Assembly: GCA_037576215.1 (NCBI GenBank)
Contig: JBANDB010000004.1
Coordinates: 5,084,001-5,148,000, forward strand
Length of the DNA: 64,000 nt
Source of the DNA: Armillaria gallica
Taxonomy: Eukaryota; Basidiomycota; Agaricomycetes; Agaricales; Physalacriaceae
Reading direction: 5' to 3'
The notes under the pieces are model-generated. The model saw only the letters and a program-made list of their open reading frames with translations. It was not told the origin of the DNA and did not search any database. This document shows positions 26,055-37,079 of the stretch, piece by piece (positions within the stretch are counted from its first letter, which is position 1; each line of letters starts with the position of its first letter). The position numbers and the translations under genes were made by a program.

Positions 26055-26500
26055 AGGTGTCAAAGATGCCCCGCTGTTACACTTACGATGGACAGAATGC
26101 AGCAAACATCCCTAGAAGCGTCTTCGTCCACCGGTACAACGCAAGGATGCTTTGTGGCGGGAAGTGCATTGCTGGCCCATTCATAGAGGACTCGAACAGC
26201 CGCTTATGAAAATTGTTCAAATCTGCGACGAAACACGATATTTGTACTTCAACCATCAACGATACCAAATCGAGTTGCCTACACAATGATTTAGAGTGCA
26301 TTGTTAGAAACTAGAAGCGACGTACCCTAATATGGCTGTCGACCATGAATATTCCGCAGGACTTGGCAATTGTTCTCCACACGAGTTGGTCAGAATAACT
26401 AGGACGTCGGCTTAATATTTCCATGAGCACGAGAAGCAGGGACACACACCCAGCATCCTTCAATTTAGCAACAGATAAGGGGACCAGATGAAGCAGATTA
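26055..26500 (-). pseudogene. Fragment of the UNC13-like gene, introns retained
   Basis: Minus-strand match to two parts of the gene at 1-4534. 26340-26500 matches about 175-310, including the intron at 191-241. 26060-26335 matches about 1895-2185, including the intron at 1902-1948 and the donor at 2141. The 1.6 kb between them is deleted. Retained introns show a DNA-level copy, not retroposition. Confidence 0.82.
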
Positions 26501-26829
26501 GAGGAAATTCCAATGTAAATTCTGGCGAGCAACACTGGAAATGCTACAGTTGGTCCAGGACTGTATAAGGGCTGGTGGGATGGCACATGCAAGTAGCTGA
26601 CCCGCTTCAGATGATGATCGCATGGCCCCGTCGACAAACAGTAGCAAACTCTACCGTCCAAATTTGGAAGCAGCTGCTACGCCGCGTACGCGATACAGCG
26701 CGGTTGACCCTTTCGAGAACGGAGGGTTGGGCTGTGGTATAGTACAAACTGCAGGGATAACAGTCTAGTGCACAGTGCGACGACCGTGTTGTGTCAGATG
26801 TGTTCTCGTACGTGACGCAAGAGCGCAAC

Positions 26830-27625
26830 GACGGCTATGGAACACCTAGACGTATGCAACATGGGTTTCAGCTCCGTTCATGGTCTTGTTCCCAGAACAG
26901 AACCCGCTTATTTGCGATACGAATCATTGTCATTGGGAACGAGGGACACTACCATCTCAAAACTCGCAACAGGCCTCATCGAATCAGCGAAAACCACAAC
27001 CTTCCGATGCCCGCTGAATTCTGGAGTTGACGACACCATTTTCAGGCTTCCCCCGAGATTGGCGCCCTGATGGACGAGGCCTTGGACTATTGGGTGCAAA
27101 TTACGTTGCAGACGTGCAGGCACTGGAGGTGAGCTGTAGTTGTTCCCGCGTTCAACGTTCATTACTTATAAGTACCACATAGGGCCTGGCGCTCACCCAT
27201 GTCCTGAATATTGTGGATAATGCTATGAATTGATCAGCTCAAGCTCGTCTTCTCTTCCCAAGGATGCATTCGTCTCCAATTTCTTGGTTCAGTGGTACCC
27301 CGAATCTATTCGTACCCAGTTATGTCTTATCCTACCATCTACCTTATCGATTTCGAGGCAGCCCCAGAGTATAGTCCAGATCATCCTTGGATGACCAGCT
27401 GCTCCTTGTACAGCAGCTTTCTGGACGTCTCCGCTTACTCTCGACTCCGTGCCCCCGATAAACCTTACTCTTCATTCAATCCGGACATCTCGCAATTCGG
27501 TTTATCGTCTTGCTGTGAAGACGCTCCTTTCGTGACTGTTTCTGCAGAGCACGTTGATCATGTTTTGGCGGAACTTGTTTGTGAGGACTCGGTGTCGAGG
27601 CCAAGCGCACATAGATGGTGACGCG
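26830..27625 (+). pseudogene. Kinase-like protein remnant, copy 2
   Basis: Reads ENHNLPMPAEF, then frame-shifted VDDTIF, PEIGALMDEALDYW, an intron with donor GTGAGC, LNIV, a second intron-like interval, DAFVSNFLVQWYPESIR, frameshift, then PTIYLIDFEAAPEYSPDHPW, DKPYSSFNPDISQFG and HVDHVLAELVCED. The order matches a kinase C-lobe: catalytic loop, DFE in place of DFG, and a PYxPFxxDIxQFG helix typical of fungal kinase-like proteins. At least two frameshifts, so a pseudogene. Confidence 0.55.
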
Positions 27626-28029
27626 TCAAGGGATTTGAATAGCGGCGATCCCAACGCCAGTGCTATTCTGTCTGCTGCCGAAGGGCTCGTGCTCGTGCGT
27701 TCTTTCATTGCTGCTTTCTGCTGTCGCTTATATGTAGGACAGTAACTCTCCAGATACAACTACAACTGGTTTCGGATTAGTCCCATATACGACCATCTAC
27801 TGTTGTGTTATCGAAGAGAGGACGGCGTAATTATTAAATATCCCGTTTCGACCTCGTGAGATATTGATCCCTCTCAGGCGCTTATACCCCGGCGGCTGAT
27901 TTGTCCCTCGGCTACGTTTAACGACACTCCGAAACAGAGAAAGTACTTAAGAACATGTCTGCAGCATCGACTTTTCCGGCGCAACCATGTCTGACAAAAA
28001 TAATGGCACCGTTCCTTATTGGGGCCTTG

Positions 28030-28450
28030 CGCCGGTATCTATACCAACACCATGAACTTCAAGGTCGGCTACAAAACCTACAAGGTTGTTCATGGACGAG
28101 CTCGACAATCTTCTTACCACATCACTAACTGCTTCGATCTTCGGTACGTACAACTCGATGTTAAGGGACGTCGCTTGTTGAATTGTTTTTCTAGGTGTGC
28201 TCGCAGGCCAATGCGTCGCCACACGCTCGCCGAAGTGCCTGTGCCATGCCTAGTTATCCTCAACGCTCCAGCATCGACGGAGTTCTACCAAGAAGGAATC
28301 GATTCCCTGCTGAGTTTGTGGCCCGGTATGACGGACTCAAAGGAATACCAAGCCGGGCCGACGACCTTGATGACGTATGCATATGGCTCAAAAAAGGATG
28401 TTTCGAAGCGTACCCAATGGTGTGTGGGTGAGCGGATGTTTCTTTGACTT
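28030..28450 (+). pseudogene. DELDNLL-family remnant, unit 2 left arm
   Basis: The longest open version of this block in the array. One frame runs through VVHGRARQSSYHITNCFDL and PCLVILNAPASTEFYQEG. An alternative spliced reading gives LFMDELDNLLTTSLTASI, then NRFPAEFVARYDGLKGIPS and LDDVCIWLKKG. I cannot decide which was coding. No family recognised. Confidence 0.4.
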
Positions 28451-28499
28451 GGTTCTTATCTGACTAGCAGTTAGGTGAGAGCTATCCGAATTCAGAGCC

Positions 28500-29095
28500 A
28501 CTGGTGCCTTCAAGACATGGTCGACTGTTGGTATCTTACATATGATCGTCTATCCGACGATGTATACCAGCAGTCCCAAGGACGAAGTGCTGTCATGCCG
28601 TGACTGTTGAGAGTTCGTGGGTCCAGTTGTCGAATAGTACGCATCTGAGGATGTACGAGGAGTACAGGTGTGTTTTTCTGTTGTGTGCGATTGTGGGTGG
28701 AAGACGGGGTTGATGTGATTTCTTATAGCGCCCCGACAAATATTGTACCCAATCATCACGTCTCACCGTCGGAATAGGGAGCATGACGGGACCGTTTCCT
28801 AGTTCTTTCAACAAACGTATTCATTCTGCCGCTGGGTGTTTCGATACTCGATTTCGCTTATATGGCGGCGTTTGATCTCAGTAGCAGGCACACCTTTGCG
28901 GAACCGATAGACGAAACGACCGGATCTGGTCGAAACTTTTGAATAATCGTTCGTTGTTGTATGTGGCATGGACGTTAATGAGGTGTTTTGATGTCGGGTG
29001 GTCCTCAATGACCTGTATTCTAGTCGTTTGGTCACGTCTGTTTGAACAGCGGACAACGATCCGAAAAGACTTTAGGAACTTCTCCCACAAGCGTC
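28500..29095. repeat. Shared unit segment between remnants, unit 2 left arm
   Basis: Counterpart of 24050-24560 and 41650-42230. Minus-strand pieces around VIEDHPTSKHLINVHA are best kept at 28.9-29.05. Contains an unoccupied LTR target (GTAAG on the minus strand near 28540). Confidence 0.45.
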
Positions 29096-29099
29096 CCTG

Positions 29100-29707
29100 A
29101 TGGATCGGCGTTTGAGATCGATGTCGGGTGGCCTTGCCGTTTCTCGCACCTGCGGCGGTCTATCCAGTACCCGGAACCTACCTCTTTCCTTCACAACCAG
29201 AGACAACACTTGACGTGGTAAGCCAGCACCAGCATTGTATCGGCGGAGAACATACAGTCTATTCCGCAGCGTTTATGTACATCCCTTCCACAGCATCAAG
29301 ATTAAGCAGACAAACTGGTGCATGACTGCAGTTCTGATTTTTGATCTGAAGTGTGAGCGGGTAGCAAGTGTATTCTCCATTGCTTTAGCATGCCTGACGA
29401 TATTTCTGGGAAACATGGCGATCAATATTCTGGGAACAAAAGGGTCTTCTGAAGAGGTTCTGTGCCGGTCGGCGCTTTGCTTAACGGCACGAAATTTGGC
29501 TGTTTGAACATTTCAACTCGTCTACCCTTCCGCACCTTATCCCCAACCTGTTCCTTATATATCATCCAAGACGCCGTCGTGGTGCGGTACAAATCTGCGA
29601 TCGCCGCCGATATCGAGTTCCGCCTGGAGGTGCAAGGCAGCAAGGGGAAGAGAACGAGAGGCCAAGTCGTTGGGAGTGAGCAACGCAAACAGGAAAAGAG
29701 AATTTAA
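29100..29707 (+). pseudogene. HGDQYF-family remnant, unit 2 left arm
   Basis: After the intron acceptor at about 29413 the HGDQY block is followed by a stop (frameshift) and then a long open stretch: VPVGALLNGTKFG, TRLPFRTLSPTCSLYIIQD, FRLEVQGSKGKRTRGQVV, ending at 29707. This is the clearest view of the C-terminal end of the family. Confidence 0.45.
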
Positions 29708-30079
29708 CTGGTAACGATGAGCGTGAAGTGGACATGGGATTTCGATTTTATCAAGGTGGAGGTAACCTGTTTTGTTTTCGTACGGTGGGAGTGCTTGTAT
29801 CTCCCGGCGTGTGTTTTGCTTAGTTTTACCAGAACTAGATTCTGGCTGCGCCTTGTTCGGGGAGAGGTTCATTTCTTCTCCCAGTACTTGTGCCGACAAT
29901 ATGAGAAGGTAAGAATGTAAAGAGCAGCTCTCAATTAAGCCTTTTAATACCATTCGCAGCAGGCTTTCTAATCAGAATTTTTTAATGCTTAGGTTGTTGT
30001 TTACGGTGATGAAAAGACATGTTCCATGTAAATTGTAAACAACCGAAAACAATAGACTGAAGATTCTAACTGATAGCAA

Positions 30080-31178
30080 CGAAAATATAAGCGATAAAGT
30101 GGACAGAAAATATATAACGAAAGCCTCGAAGCACGCAATGCCATCCAACGTAAACGGGGGGAAATTGTAAGAGGGTATTAGCAAGGACAGAAAATATATA
30201 TGAAAGACAAGCGAAGGTGAAAAGTACGATATAAATGGTCCGTGCGCTGAAGTGGTATGAAGAAAGATCATACCGTCGACATAAGTGTGGAGTGAATTGG
30301 AGGGGGTAGTGGCACTTGGAGAAACGGCGGTGGAAGGGAAGAGGTCGGAGAGACGGATTAGGCGGAAAGCTGCCATCATTTGCATAGACTGTCGACATCC
30401 TAGGCGTCTTGCGTCGTGTTGGACACAGGAACTGGTGGCCCAAGTAATCGGCATCTATTCACCTCTAAGCAATGGCTAGAAAGGGGTGCCATGCATGTAC
30501 AGTCTTGCGTATGAGGCGTCTAAGAAGCTATATCAGTATTATTTCGGATATGGGAGAGGACCGCGCAGCACCTTTTGAACATACGCCGCACAGCCGGTTG
30601 TAGGGCAATGGTGGACAAACTGTGACAGGTAGTCGACATGCGCGTGAATACGATGTCCACATGTGCATTGTTGCGCCTACAAGGTTGTGAGCACAGCGGA
30701 CGGTGTCAAGAGATATAGGCTCACGTCTTCGGTAGCGGGTAAGAACCAGTTACAGCCGCACAGATGAATGCAGGGTCCTCTCGTAGGCGGTGTTGAAAAC
30801 CTTGGAGGGGAGACACTGTTGAGTACATCGCGGAAACGGTCCATCGGCATCGACTTCTGTGGTGAAGGCATAGAAGAGATGTTGAGCCTGACGTCCGAGT
30901 GCAAGACAGCCTGCGGAGATGAACCTTAGGATTAGTATCGACATGTTTAAATATCCAGCCACCGGTGCCATTCCATAGTGATGAAGCCTTAGACCCAGGT
31001 TTATAGGGATGCCAAGGGTCCTGTTCAATCAAGGGAATGCCGAAGAACGGCACGCGTGATCAGTGATCTCACTACAGCACGATTAGATGCTCAAACAGGC
31101 TTCTAGGTGTTCTTGCAGAGAGTGCCAAAGAACGGCATGTCGTCATCAGAGATCTGACAACAGCACGATCGGACGCTA
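30080..31178. repeat. Palindrome 2, left arm (apparently identical to right)
   Basis: Exact mirror of 31217-32315: positions pair with a constant sum of 62395 from about 30.1 to 31.18 kb without indels, and I found no mismatch in the blocks I compared. Outside 30.08 the mirror continues to at least 29.95 kb with small indels, and more diverged beyond. Confidence 0.92.
30400..30871 (-). CDS. Small Cys/His-rich protein, palindrome 2 left copy
   Basis: Mirror twin of 31524-31995 and identical to it. Start MPSPQKSMPMDRF at 30871; stop at 30400-30402. Two introns at the conserved places. Cys/His modules CIHLCGCNWF...CTCGHRIHAH and CPTTGCAAY...CTCMAPLSSH. The C-terminus is slightly longer than in palindrome 1 copies (ends SNTTQDA). 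About 120 residues, fully open. Outward transcription. Confidence 0.72.
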
Positions 31179-31216
31179 CAGGAAGTGCCGAAGAACGGCA
31201 TATCGTATACAGCACA
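31179..31216. other. Centre of palindrome 2
   Basis: A roughly 38-nt unpaired centre between the two arms, with only one mismatch (31174/31221) just outside. Such a short spacer is expected to make the palindrome prone to extrusion and rearrangement. Confidence 0.85.
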
Positions 31217-32315
31217 TAGCTTCCGATCGTGCTGTTGTCAGATCTCTGATGACGACATGCCGTTCTTTGGCACTCTCTGCAAGAACACCTAGAAGCCTGT
31301 TTGAGCATCTAATCGTGCTGTAGTGAGATCACTGATCACGCGTGCCGTTCTTCGGCATTCCCTTGATTGAACAGGACCCTTGGCATCCCTATAAACCTGG
31401 GTCTAAGGCTTCATCACTATGGAATGGCACCGGTGGCTGGATATTTAAACATGTCGATACTAATCCTAAGGTTCATCTCCGCAGGCTGTCTTGCACTCGG
31501 ACGTCAGGCTCAACATCTCTTCTATGCCTTCACCACAGAAGTCGATGCCGATGGACCGTTTCCGCGATGTACTCAACAGTGTCTCCCCTCCAAGGTTTTC
31601 AACACCGCCTACGAGAGGACCCTGCATTCATCTGTGCGGCTGTAACTGGTTCTTACCCGCTACCGAAGACGTGAGCCTATATCTCTTGACACCGTCCGCT
31701 GTGCTCACAACCTTGTAGGCGCAACAATGCACATGTGGACATCGTATTCACGCGCATGTCGACTACCTGTCACAGTTTGTCCACCATTGCCCTACAACCG
31801 GCTGTGCGGCGTATGTTCAAAAGGTGCTGCGCGGTCCTCTCCCATATCCGAAATAATACTGATATAGCTTCTTAGACGCCTCATACGCAAGACTGTACAT
31901 GCATGGCACCCCTTTCTAGCCATTGCTTAGAGGTGAATAGATGCCGATTACTTGGGCCACCAGTTCCTGTGTCCAACACGACGCAAGACGCCTAGGATGT
32001 CGACAGTCTATGCAAATGATGGCAGCTTTCCGCCTAATCCGTCTCTCCGACCTCTTCCCTTCCACCGCCGTTTCTCCAAGTGCCACTACCCCCTCCAATT
32101 CACTCCACACTTATGTCGACGGTATGATCTTTCTTCATACCACTTCAGCGCACGGACCATTTATATCGTACTTTTCACCTTCGCTTGTCTTTCATATATA
32201 TTTTCTGTCCTTGCTAATACCCTCTTACAATTTCCCCCCGTTTACGTTGGATGGCATTGCGTGCTTCGAGGCTTTCGTTATATATTTTCTGTCCTCTTTT
32301 TATCGCTTATATTTT
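31217..32315. repeat. Palindrome 2, right arm
   Basis: Reverse-complement twin of 30080-31178. From about 32315 outward small indels appear (for example CTCTTTTTATCG against CACTTTATCG), marking the edge of the uniform part. Confidence 0.92.
31524..31995 (+). CDS. Small Cys/His-rich protein, palindrome 2 right copy
   Basis: Twin of 30400-30871. Exon 1 ends CNWFLPATED before GTGAGC; exon 2 is AQQCTCGHRIHAHVDYL to CPTTGCAAY; exon 3 is TPHTQDCTCMAPLSSH to the stop at 31993-31995. A different choice of frame in exon 3 meets stops, so the donor GTTCAA and acceptor TTCTTAG are the ones that keep all six copies open. Function unknown. Confidence 0.72.
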
Positions 32316-32749
32316 CGTTGCTATCAGTTAGAATCTTCAGTCTATTGTTTTCGGTTGTTTACAATTTACATGGAACATGCATCAAGGAATTCTGATTAGA
32401 AAGACTGCTGCGAATGGTATTAAGGCTTAAATGAGAGCTGCTCTTTACATTCTTACCTTCTCATATTGTCGGCACAAGTGTCGCGGGAAGATATGAACCA
32501 AAAGTCAGCAACCTTAGCATCACATAACATTGCATAAAACCGACGATAGTCTTGGGCCTCAACGACCGAGGTGGTGCAACCTCTCCCCAAACAAGGCGCT
32601 AGATCTGGTAAAAATAAGCAAAATAGGCACTGAAGGATACAAGAATTCTCGCCGTACGAATACGAAAGCAAACTGGTTACCTTCACCTTGATACAATCGA
32701 ACTCCCTTTTCCACCACTATCAACCCGCTTCATGCTCACCATTACCCAG

Positions 32750-33420
32750 TCAGATTATCTTTTCCTTTTTGCAGCGACTTGGCTCCTCGTTCTCTTCCCC
32801 TTGCTGCCTTGCGCTTCCAGGCGGAACTCGATATTTGCGGCGATCACAGATTTGTACGGCGGGACCACGACAGCGGTGATATAAAGAACAGGTTGGGTAT
32901 GAGGCGCGGAAGGCTAGATGAGTTGGGCATGTTCAAATAGACAACAGAGCCGAGTTTTCCCAAATTTCGTGCCGCTGAGCAAAGCGCCGATTGACACGGA
33001 GCCTCTTGGGAAGACAATACTCTGGCTCTATGCCCATACCCTTTTGTTCCCGTAATGTTGATCGCCATGCTTACCAAAGATGAATTGTCAGGTATATCAA
33101 AGTAATAGAGAAACCACTTACTGCCCGTTCACAATCCAGATCAAGAATCAGAACTGCAGGCCTGCACCAGTTTGTCTCTGAGTAAACATGATGCCGTCGA
33201 AGGGATGTACGTATGATTTGTCGCCAATACGACGCTGGCGATGGCGGTTGGTGTGCCAGTATGTTCTCCGCTGATATAATGATGGTGCTGGCTTGCCACA
33301 TCAAGTGTTGCCTCTAGATTGTGCCATTAATCAAGGAAGGACGGTCTGGCACGTTCCCGTACTGGATAGATCGCCGCAGGCGCGAGAACGAGCAGGGTCA
33401 TCCGACATCAATATCAGACG
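32750..33420 (-). pseudogene. HGDQYF-family remnant, unit 2 right arm
   Basis: Reverse counterpart of 29100-29707. Pieces of both exons and the intron are recognisable, with frameshifts. The stretch from 32.47 to 32.75 is the mirror of 29.71-29.92. Confidence 0.42.
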
Positions 33421-33439
33421 CCGATCCATCAAATCGACG

Positions 33440-33676
33440 TCGGAATCTTGCGTGGGACCTAGGGGCACAATATTTGTCGGGGCGCTATATGAAACTACAT
33501 CAGCCCCGTCTTCCACCCACAATCGTACACAACCGAAAAACACACCGGTATTCCTCCTCGTACAGGTGCGTACTATTCGCCAACAGGACCCACTTGATTT
33601 TCGGAACTCTCAACCGCTACGGTATGACCGTACCTCGTCCTTGGGACTGGTATACAGCGTCGGATACATGATTTAT
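33440..33676. repeat. Shared unit segment, unit 2 right arm
   Basis: Mirror of 28.55-28.80 kb. Its continuation is split by the LTR at 33682. Confidence 0.5.
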
Positions 33677-34320
33677 GTAAGTGTTATGGATATTGGGTAT
33701 CCGTTGATTCGGTGCATGAGTCAACACATGCCTGTACTCGGCCTTCTCGGACTTGACGGTGACTCGCTCGTACTTTCTCTCACTTTCTGTTACTTTCTTG
33801 ATTCTTTGTACTCATACTAGAATGTTACGGAACATTGTAGAATAATAATGACTCGAACCTTCCTTTAGTATAAAAACTCGTAGATAACTTGTATTGAGAA
33901 TCTTGATCCAATCTATTACTTTCAGTACCCTCACACTGTGTGAACCCTCAGCTACGCCTAGCGCTTGCTGAACAAGCCATTGGATACGCCAAGCGCTTTC
34001 CAATACCAATTCGAAGGTTACGCTTAGCGCTTGCCTTCACCTACGGCCCATAATAGCTTCGCGCTTACAGGCTTCTGTATCGGTTTTCCCCTCGGTAATA
34101 GCTCCGCGCTTACCGGCTACATCTTACAGTAATTGCTTCGCGCTTACTGATCTCATTAACCTCGCAAACCGGACCACTCAGGTCTCCTCACGAACCCTTG
34201 CCGGAATCCATTCTATTCCCTAACGACGTACATCATTTCTAATTAATCTTACCTCGCTTCGATCATCACTCCTCGCCTCGTGCTCGCATATCCGGATTTC
34301 GGCAGAATCCTAACAGTAAG
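33677..34320. mobile_element. Solo LTR of a retrotransposon with 5-bp target duplication
   Basis: 634 bp from TGTTATGG (33682) to CCTAACA (34315), with 5-bp inverted ends TGTTA/TAACA, flanked by GTAAG on both sides (33677-33681 and 34316-34320). A TATA-like AGTATAAAAAC lies near 33870. Six variants of a short motif (TAGCGCTTGC to TTCGCGCTTAC) follow between 33955 and 34150. The paralogous units at 24.59 kb and 28.54 kb keep the unoccupied site with a single GTAAG. No internal retrotransposon coding is present, so it is a solo LTR left by recombination. Confidence 0.93.
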
Positions 34321-34338
34321 ATACCAACAATTGACGAT

Positions 34339-34690
34339 GTCTTGAAGGTACCAGTGACTCTGAATTCGGATAGCTCTTACCTAACTGCTAGTCAGGTGAG
34401 GAACCAAGGAAAAGAAACATCTGCTCACACACACACCGTTGGGTACGCTTTGAAAGACGGCATAACATCTTTGAGCCGTACGTCATCAAGCTCGTCGCCC
34501 CCGTGAGGTCCTCCTTTGAGTCCGTCATATCCTCTTCCTCGCGCTTCTGATACATGGCCACAAAATCTGCAGGGAATCGAATCATTCTTCGTAGAACTCC
34601 GTCGACGGAATGGCAAGCTTATTCGTGTCAACAACCCTTTCTTCACTGGAAACAAGACTGAAAGTCACAACGCACCATTTCGGACGGGAC
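34339..34690 (-). pseudogene. DELDNLL-family remnant, unit 2 right arm
   Basis: Minus-strand PAEFVAMYQKREEEDMTDSK and DELDDVRLKDVMPSFKAYP, in different frames. It is truncated at about 34.6 kb by the junction with the segment that leads into copy B of the 382-residue family. Confidence 0.4.
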
Positions 34691-34827
34691 GTTTATCATA
34701 CTATGTTTAGCGGCTCGGACAATTCGGAACGTGTTACCGATGCATACGAGACATGCTGCGGTCCCCATTTGGGCGATGAGACAGCTAGACCATCGAAACT
34801 ACCACACGTTTATACAGTCAGTGGAAT

Positions 34828-35952
34828 ATGCGTCCTGGTACCAGTATCAGCGACATCACCAAGCATCCCGGCATCATCTACATAGACAGGAAGTCTCTCA
34901 GTGCTGATGAAGCCACCAGCACCATCTTGAAACTCGCCGGGCTGCCGGATACTGGAACTGCACCGACGAGTTCCATAACATACGCCAACTGGGCACTTCT
35001 TCCAGAGTGGATTGAGAAAGTGTTAGATGAGAGTTGGCGCATCACGTACGGGCGCGTCGGTGTGGGGGAGGCGAACGCACACTCAGTCTGGGATCTGAAA
35101 CGCTCAGGTGCAGATACGCCGCAACTGACCATCAGGGTCTGAGTCGAGTCGCAGACCAATCCCGACGGGATCTTGGACATGGCTGCTTCTAAGCAAGCAG
35201 CACGTCGTTGCCTCGCACGCATCATCGACAGCACCGACTACTTTATAGAGCTCGTATGGACGCGCGGAAATCTCAGTGCATTCGGCGACGATTCTGTGCG
35301 GTATGCAGATGGCGGTGGTTGTATTATCGTTATTGCTGGCCAGACAGTCATTGAGATTTGTGATGAGGATACATTGTCCTCGGAGAGGTTTGAGAGATGC
35401 GTTCACGCACTCCTGGAGCATACTATTCGCAGGAACAGTCCATCCCCCACCATTCCCATCATCAAGCGTGGCCCGTTGGTATCCCTAGCCAGCGACAATC
35501 CCAACTCATGCCCGAGAAAAATCACGATCCGACCTGTCGATCCACGGTTTTCCCTTTGGTTTGAAATGGACAGACCTATTGCTGCTACCGACGCCATTGT
35601 CAAGGGATCTGACCGGGTCGTTTTACATGAAAACTGTAAAGTTGAAGGGGGCGTTAGGGTCCATTTCATGTTTGTGATCACAAAGGAAGGACATCATGTT
35701 GTGGAGGTGCACGCACACTTTGCAGACTCGGAAACGATGATGTCGAGGACACAGATCTTCGAGGTTGACGTTGCTTACACGGAGAAGCAGGCGGATTATA
35801 ATGGGGAGGATATTTTCATGGCTGCCTCTAAGGAAGTAGCAGATAGAGACCATGAACAGCACCGCGTTCCCTACCAGCACCGCAAGGCCTCGCGGAGAGT
35901 TCTCTCATTTCTGCGGTTATTCTGTCCTGTATACAGACGACGTTCCCGCTGA
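34828..35952 (+). pseudogene. Unrecognised protein family, copy B, broken by one stop
   Basis: Very close to copy A at 12555 over its whole length, but an in-frame TGA at 35140-35142 stands where copy A has TTC (Phe in KIRVFVQSQTN). After the stop the frame continues open to 35952 with the same basic C-terminus. Otherwise only substitutions and in-frame small indels are evident. Either a young pseudogene or a base-call error at one place. Confidence 0.7.
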
Positions 35953-36330
35953 ACGCATGGTAGTTGTTGCTAGTCAGATAGTCGTCGATATATGTGATGT
36001 GGAGAGGTCGTTGACGGCCAAGACTTTAGAAACTACGCTTAATTCGTTGTCGAGCGTGACCCATTGTTATTCTTGACCAACGATTATTCGCGCCCGACTC
36101 CTGAGAAAAATCCGCATTCGCTCTGTTCGCAAGTCACAGTTTTCCGTTTGGTTTGAATCCCATTGCTGCTGCCGAGACCAGTGTTTCCCTTGAAAGTTAT
36201 GTAAGTTGAAGAGGGTGTTAGGGACAAGTTCACGTTTGCGGTTGCAACGCTGGGGACATCACATCCGAATGCAGATTCGGAGACCACGGTTTCGGCGTCG
36301 AGGTTCGAGGTGACATATTGAAACAGCGTG
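35940..36330 (+). pseudogene. Decayed partial tandem copy following copy B
   Basis: Same remnant as at 13689-14085, with VVVASQIVVDICDVE and later frameshifted pieces. Confidence 0.55.
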
Positions 36331-36379
36331 GGTTTCTGTACACATTTTAACCATCGGGCGCGAGACGTGAAGGCTAGAG

Positions 36380-36850
36380 GGCATGGTGACGGTAGAAGGG
36401 TAATGAATAGAGATAAAAACATCCTTGGATAGCGAAGATGAGCTTTGACTGCTCGAGCAGTATTCTTAGCAATACTCACGCGATGGGCAATATTCAGATC
36501 ATGGAGGCCATGAACGCGGGAACAACAGTCACACCTCCAATGCTTGTATGATCGCGTCCAATATGTCTCCAACAGAATTTTGCATCCAATAGCCTCGACT
36601 ATCGGGGCATCAAGAGGAAAAAACCGAAAATGATGTCTTCAAGGACAAATTCAGCATGTATCGGAAGGATTTGGTTTTCACTTGTGAAGTGTTGCAAGTT
36701 TTCGAAAGACCCCGAGCTGGTCGTAACCCTCGTTCCCAATGGCAATGCAAAACCGATGCGCGCAAGCGGTTCAGGGAATGAGATAATGACAGGAGCTGCG
36801 ATGGGGAACGAAGCCATGCCGAGCACCGCTGCATCTGCCTGGCCATGCCA
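36380..36850 (-). pseudogene. Decayed kinase-like fragment, reverse orientation
   Basis: Minus-strand pieces: ENQILPIHAEFVLEDIIFG at about 36.65-36.70, then VHGLHDLNIAHR at 36.48-36.52 directly before an intron donor GTGAGT. HGLHDLNIAHR matches the catalytic-loop approach of kinase-like proteins, the next residue being expected as Asp after the intron. Downstream frame is lost. Confidence 0.52.
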
Positions 36851-37079
36851 AGGCCGTCGTCGAATCCACGGGACACGGGACAGGAGACGAGAGTCGGGTG
36901 GGACAGCTATGCCACAGCAGTGAGCACAATTCCACGCTCTCGAAAGACCTCATCCGACACTGTACAGATCTTCCGTTGGGTTTTCTGCGCAGCGAAGCAC
37001 TTGCAGCGGTAGAACTTTCAAATAACGCGACAAGAATGTTGAGTGTAGGAAGGAAGGTACTGGAGAGCCTTTGGGAGCT

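Noticed and set aside
31916..32399. Long open frames through exon 3 of the small Cys/His-rich gene (150-160 residues)
   Set aside because: They appear in palindrome 2 arms but use a frame that meets stops in some copies and ignores the conserved splice sites. The frame starting TPHTQDCTC is open in all six copies.
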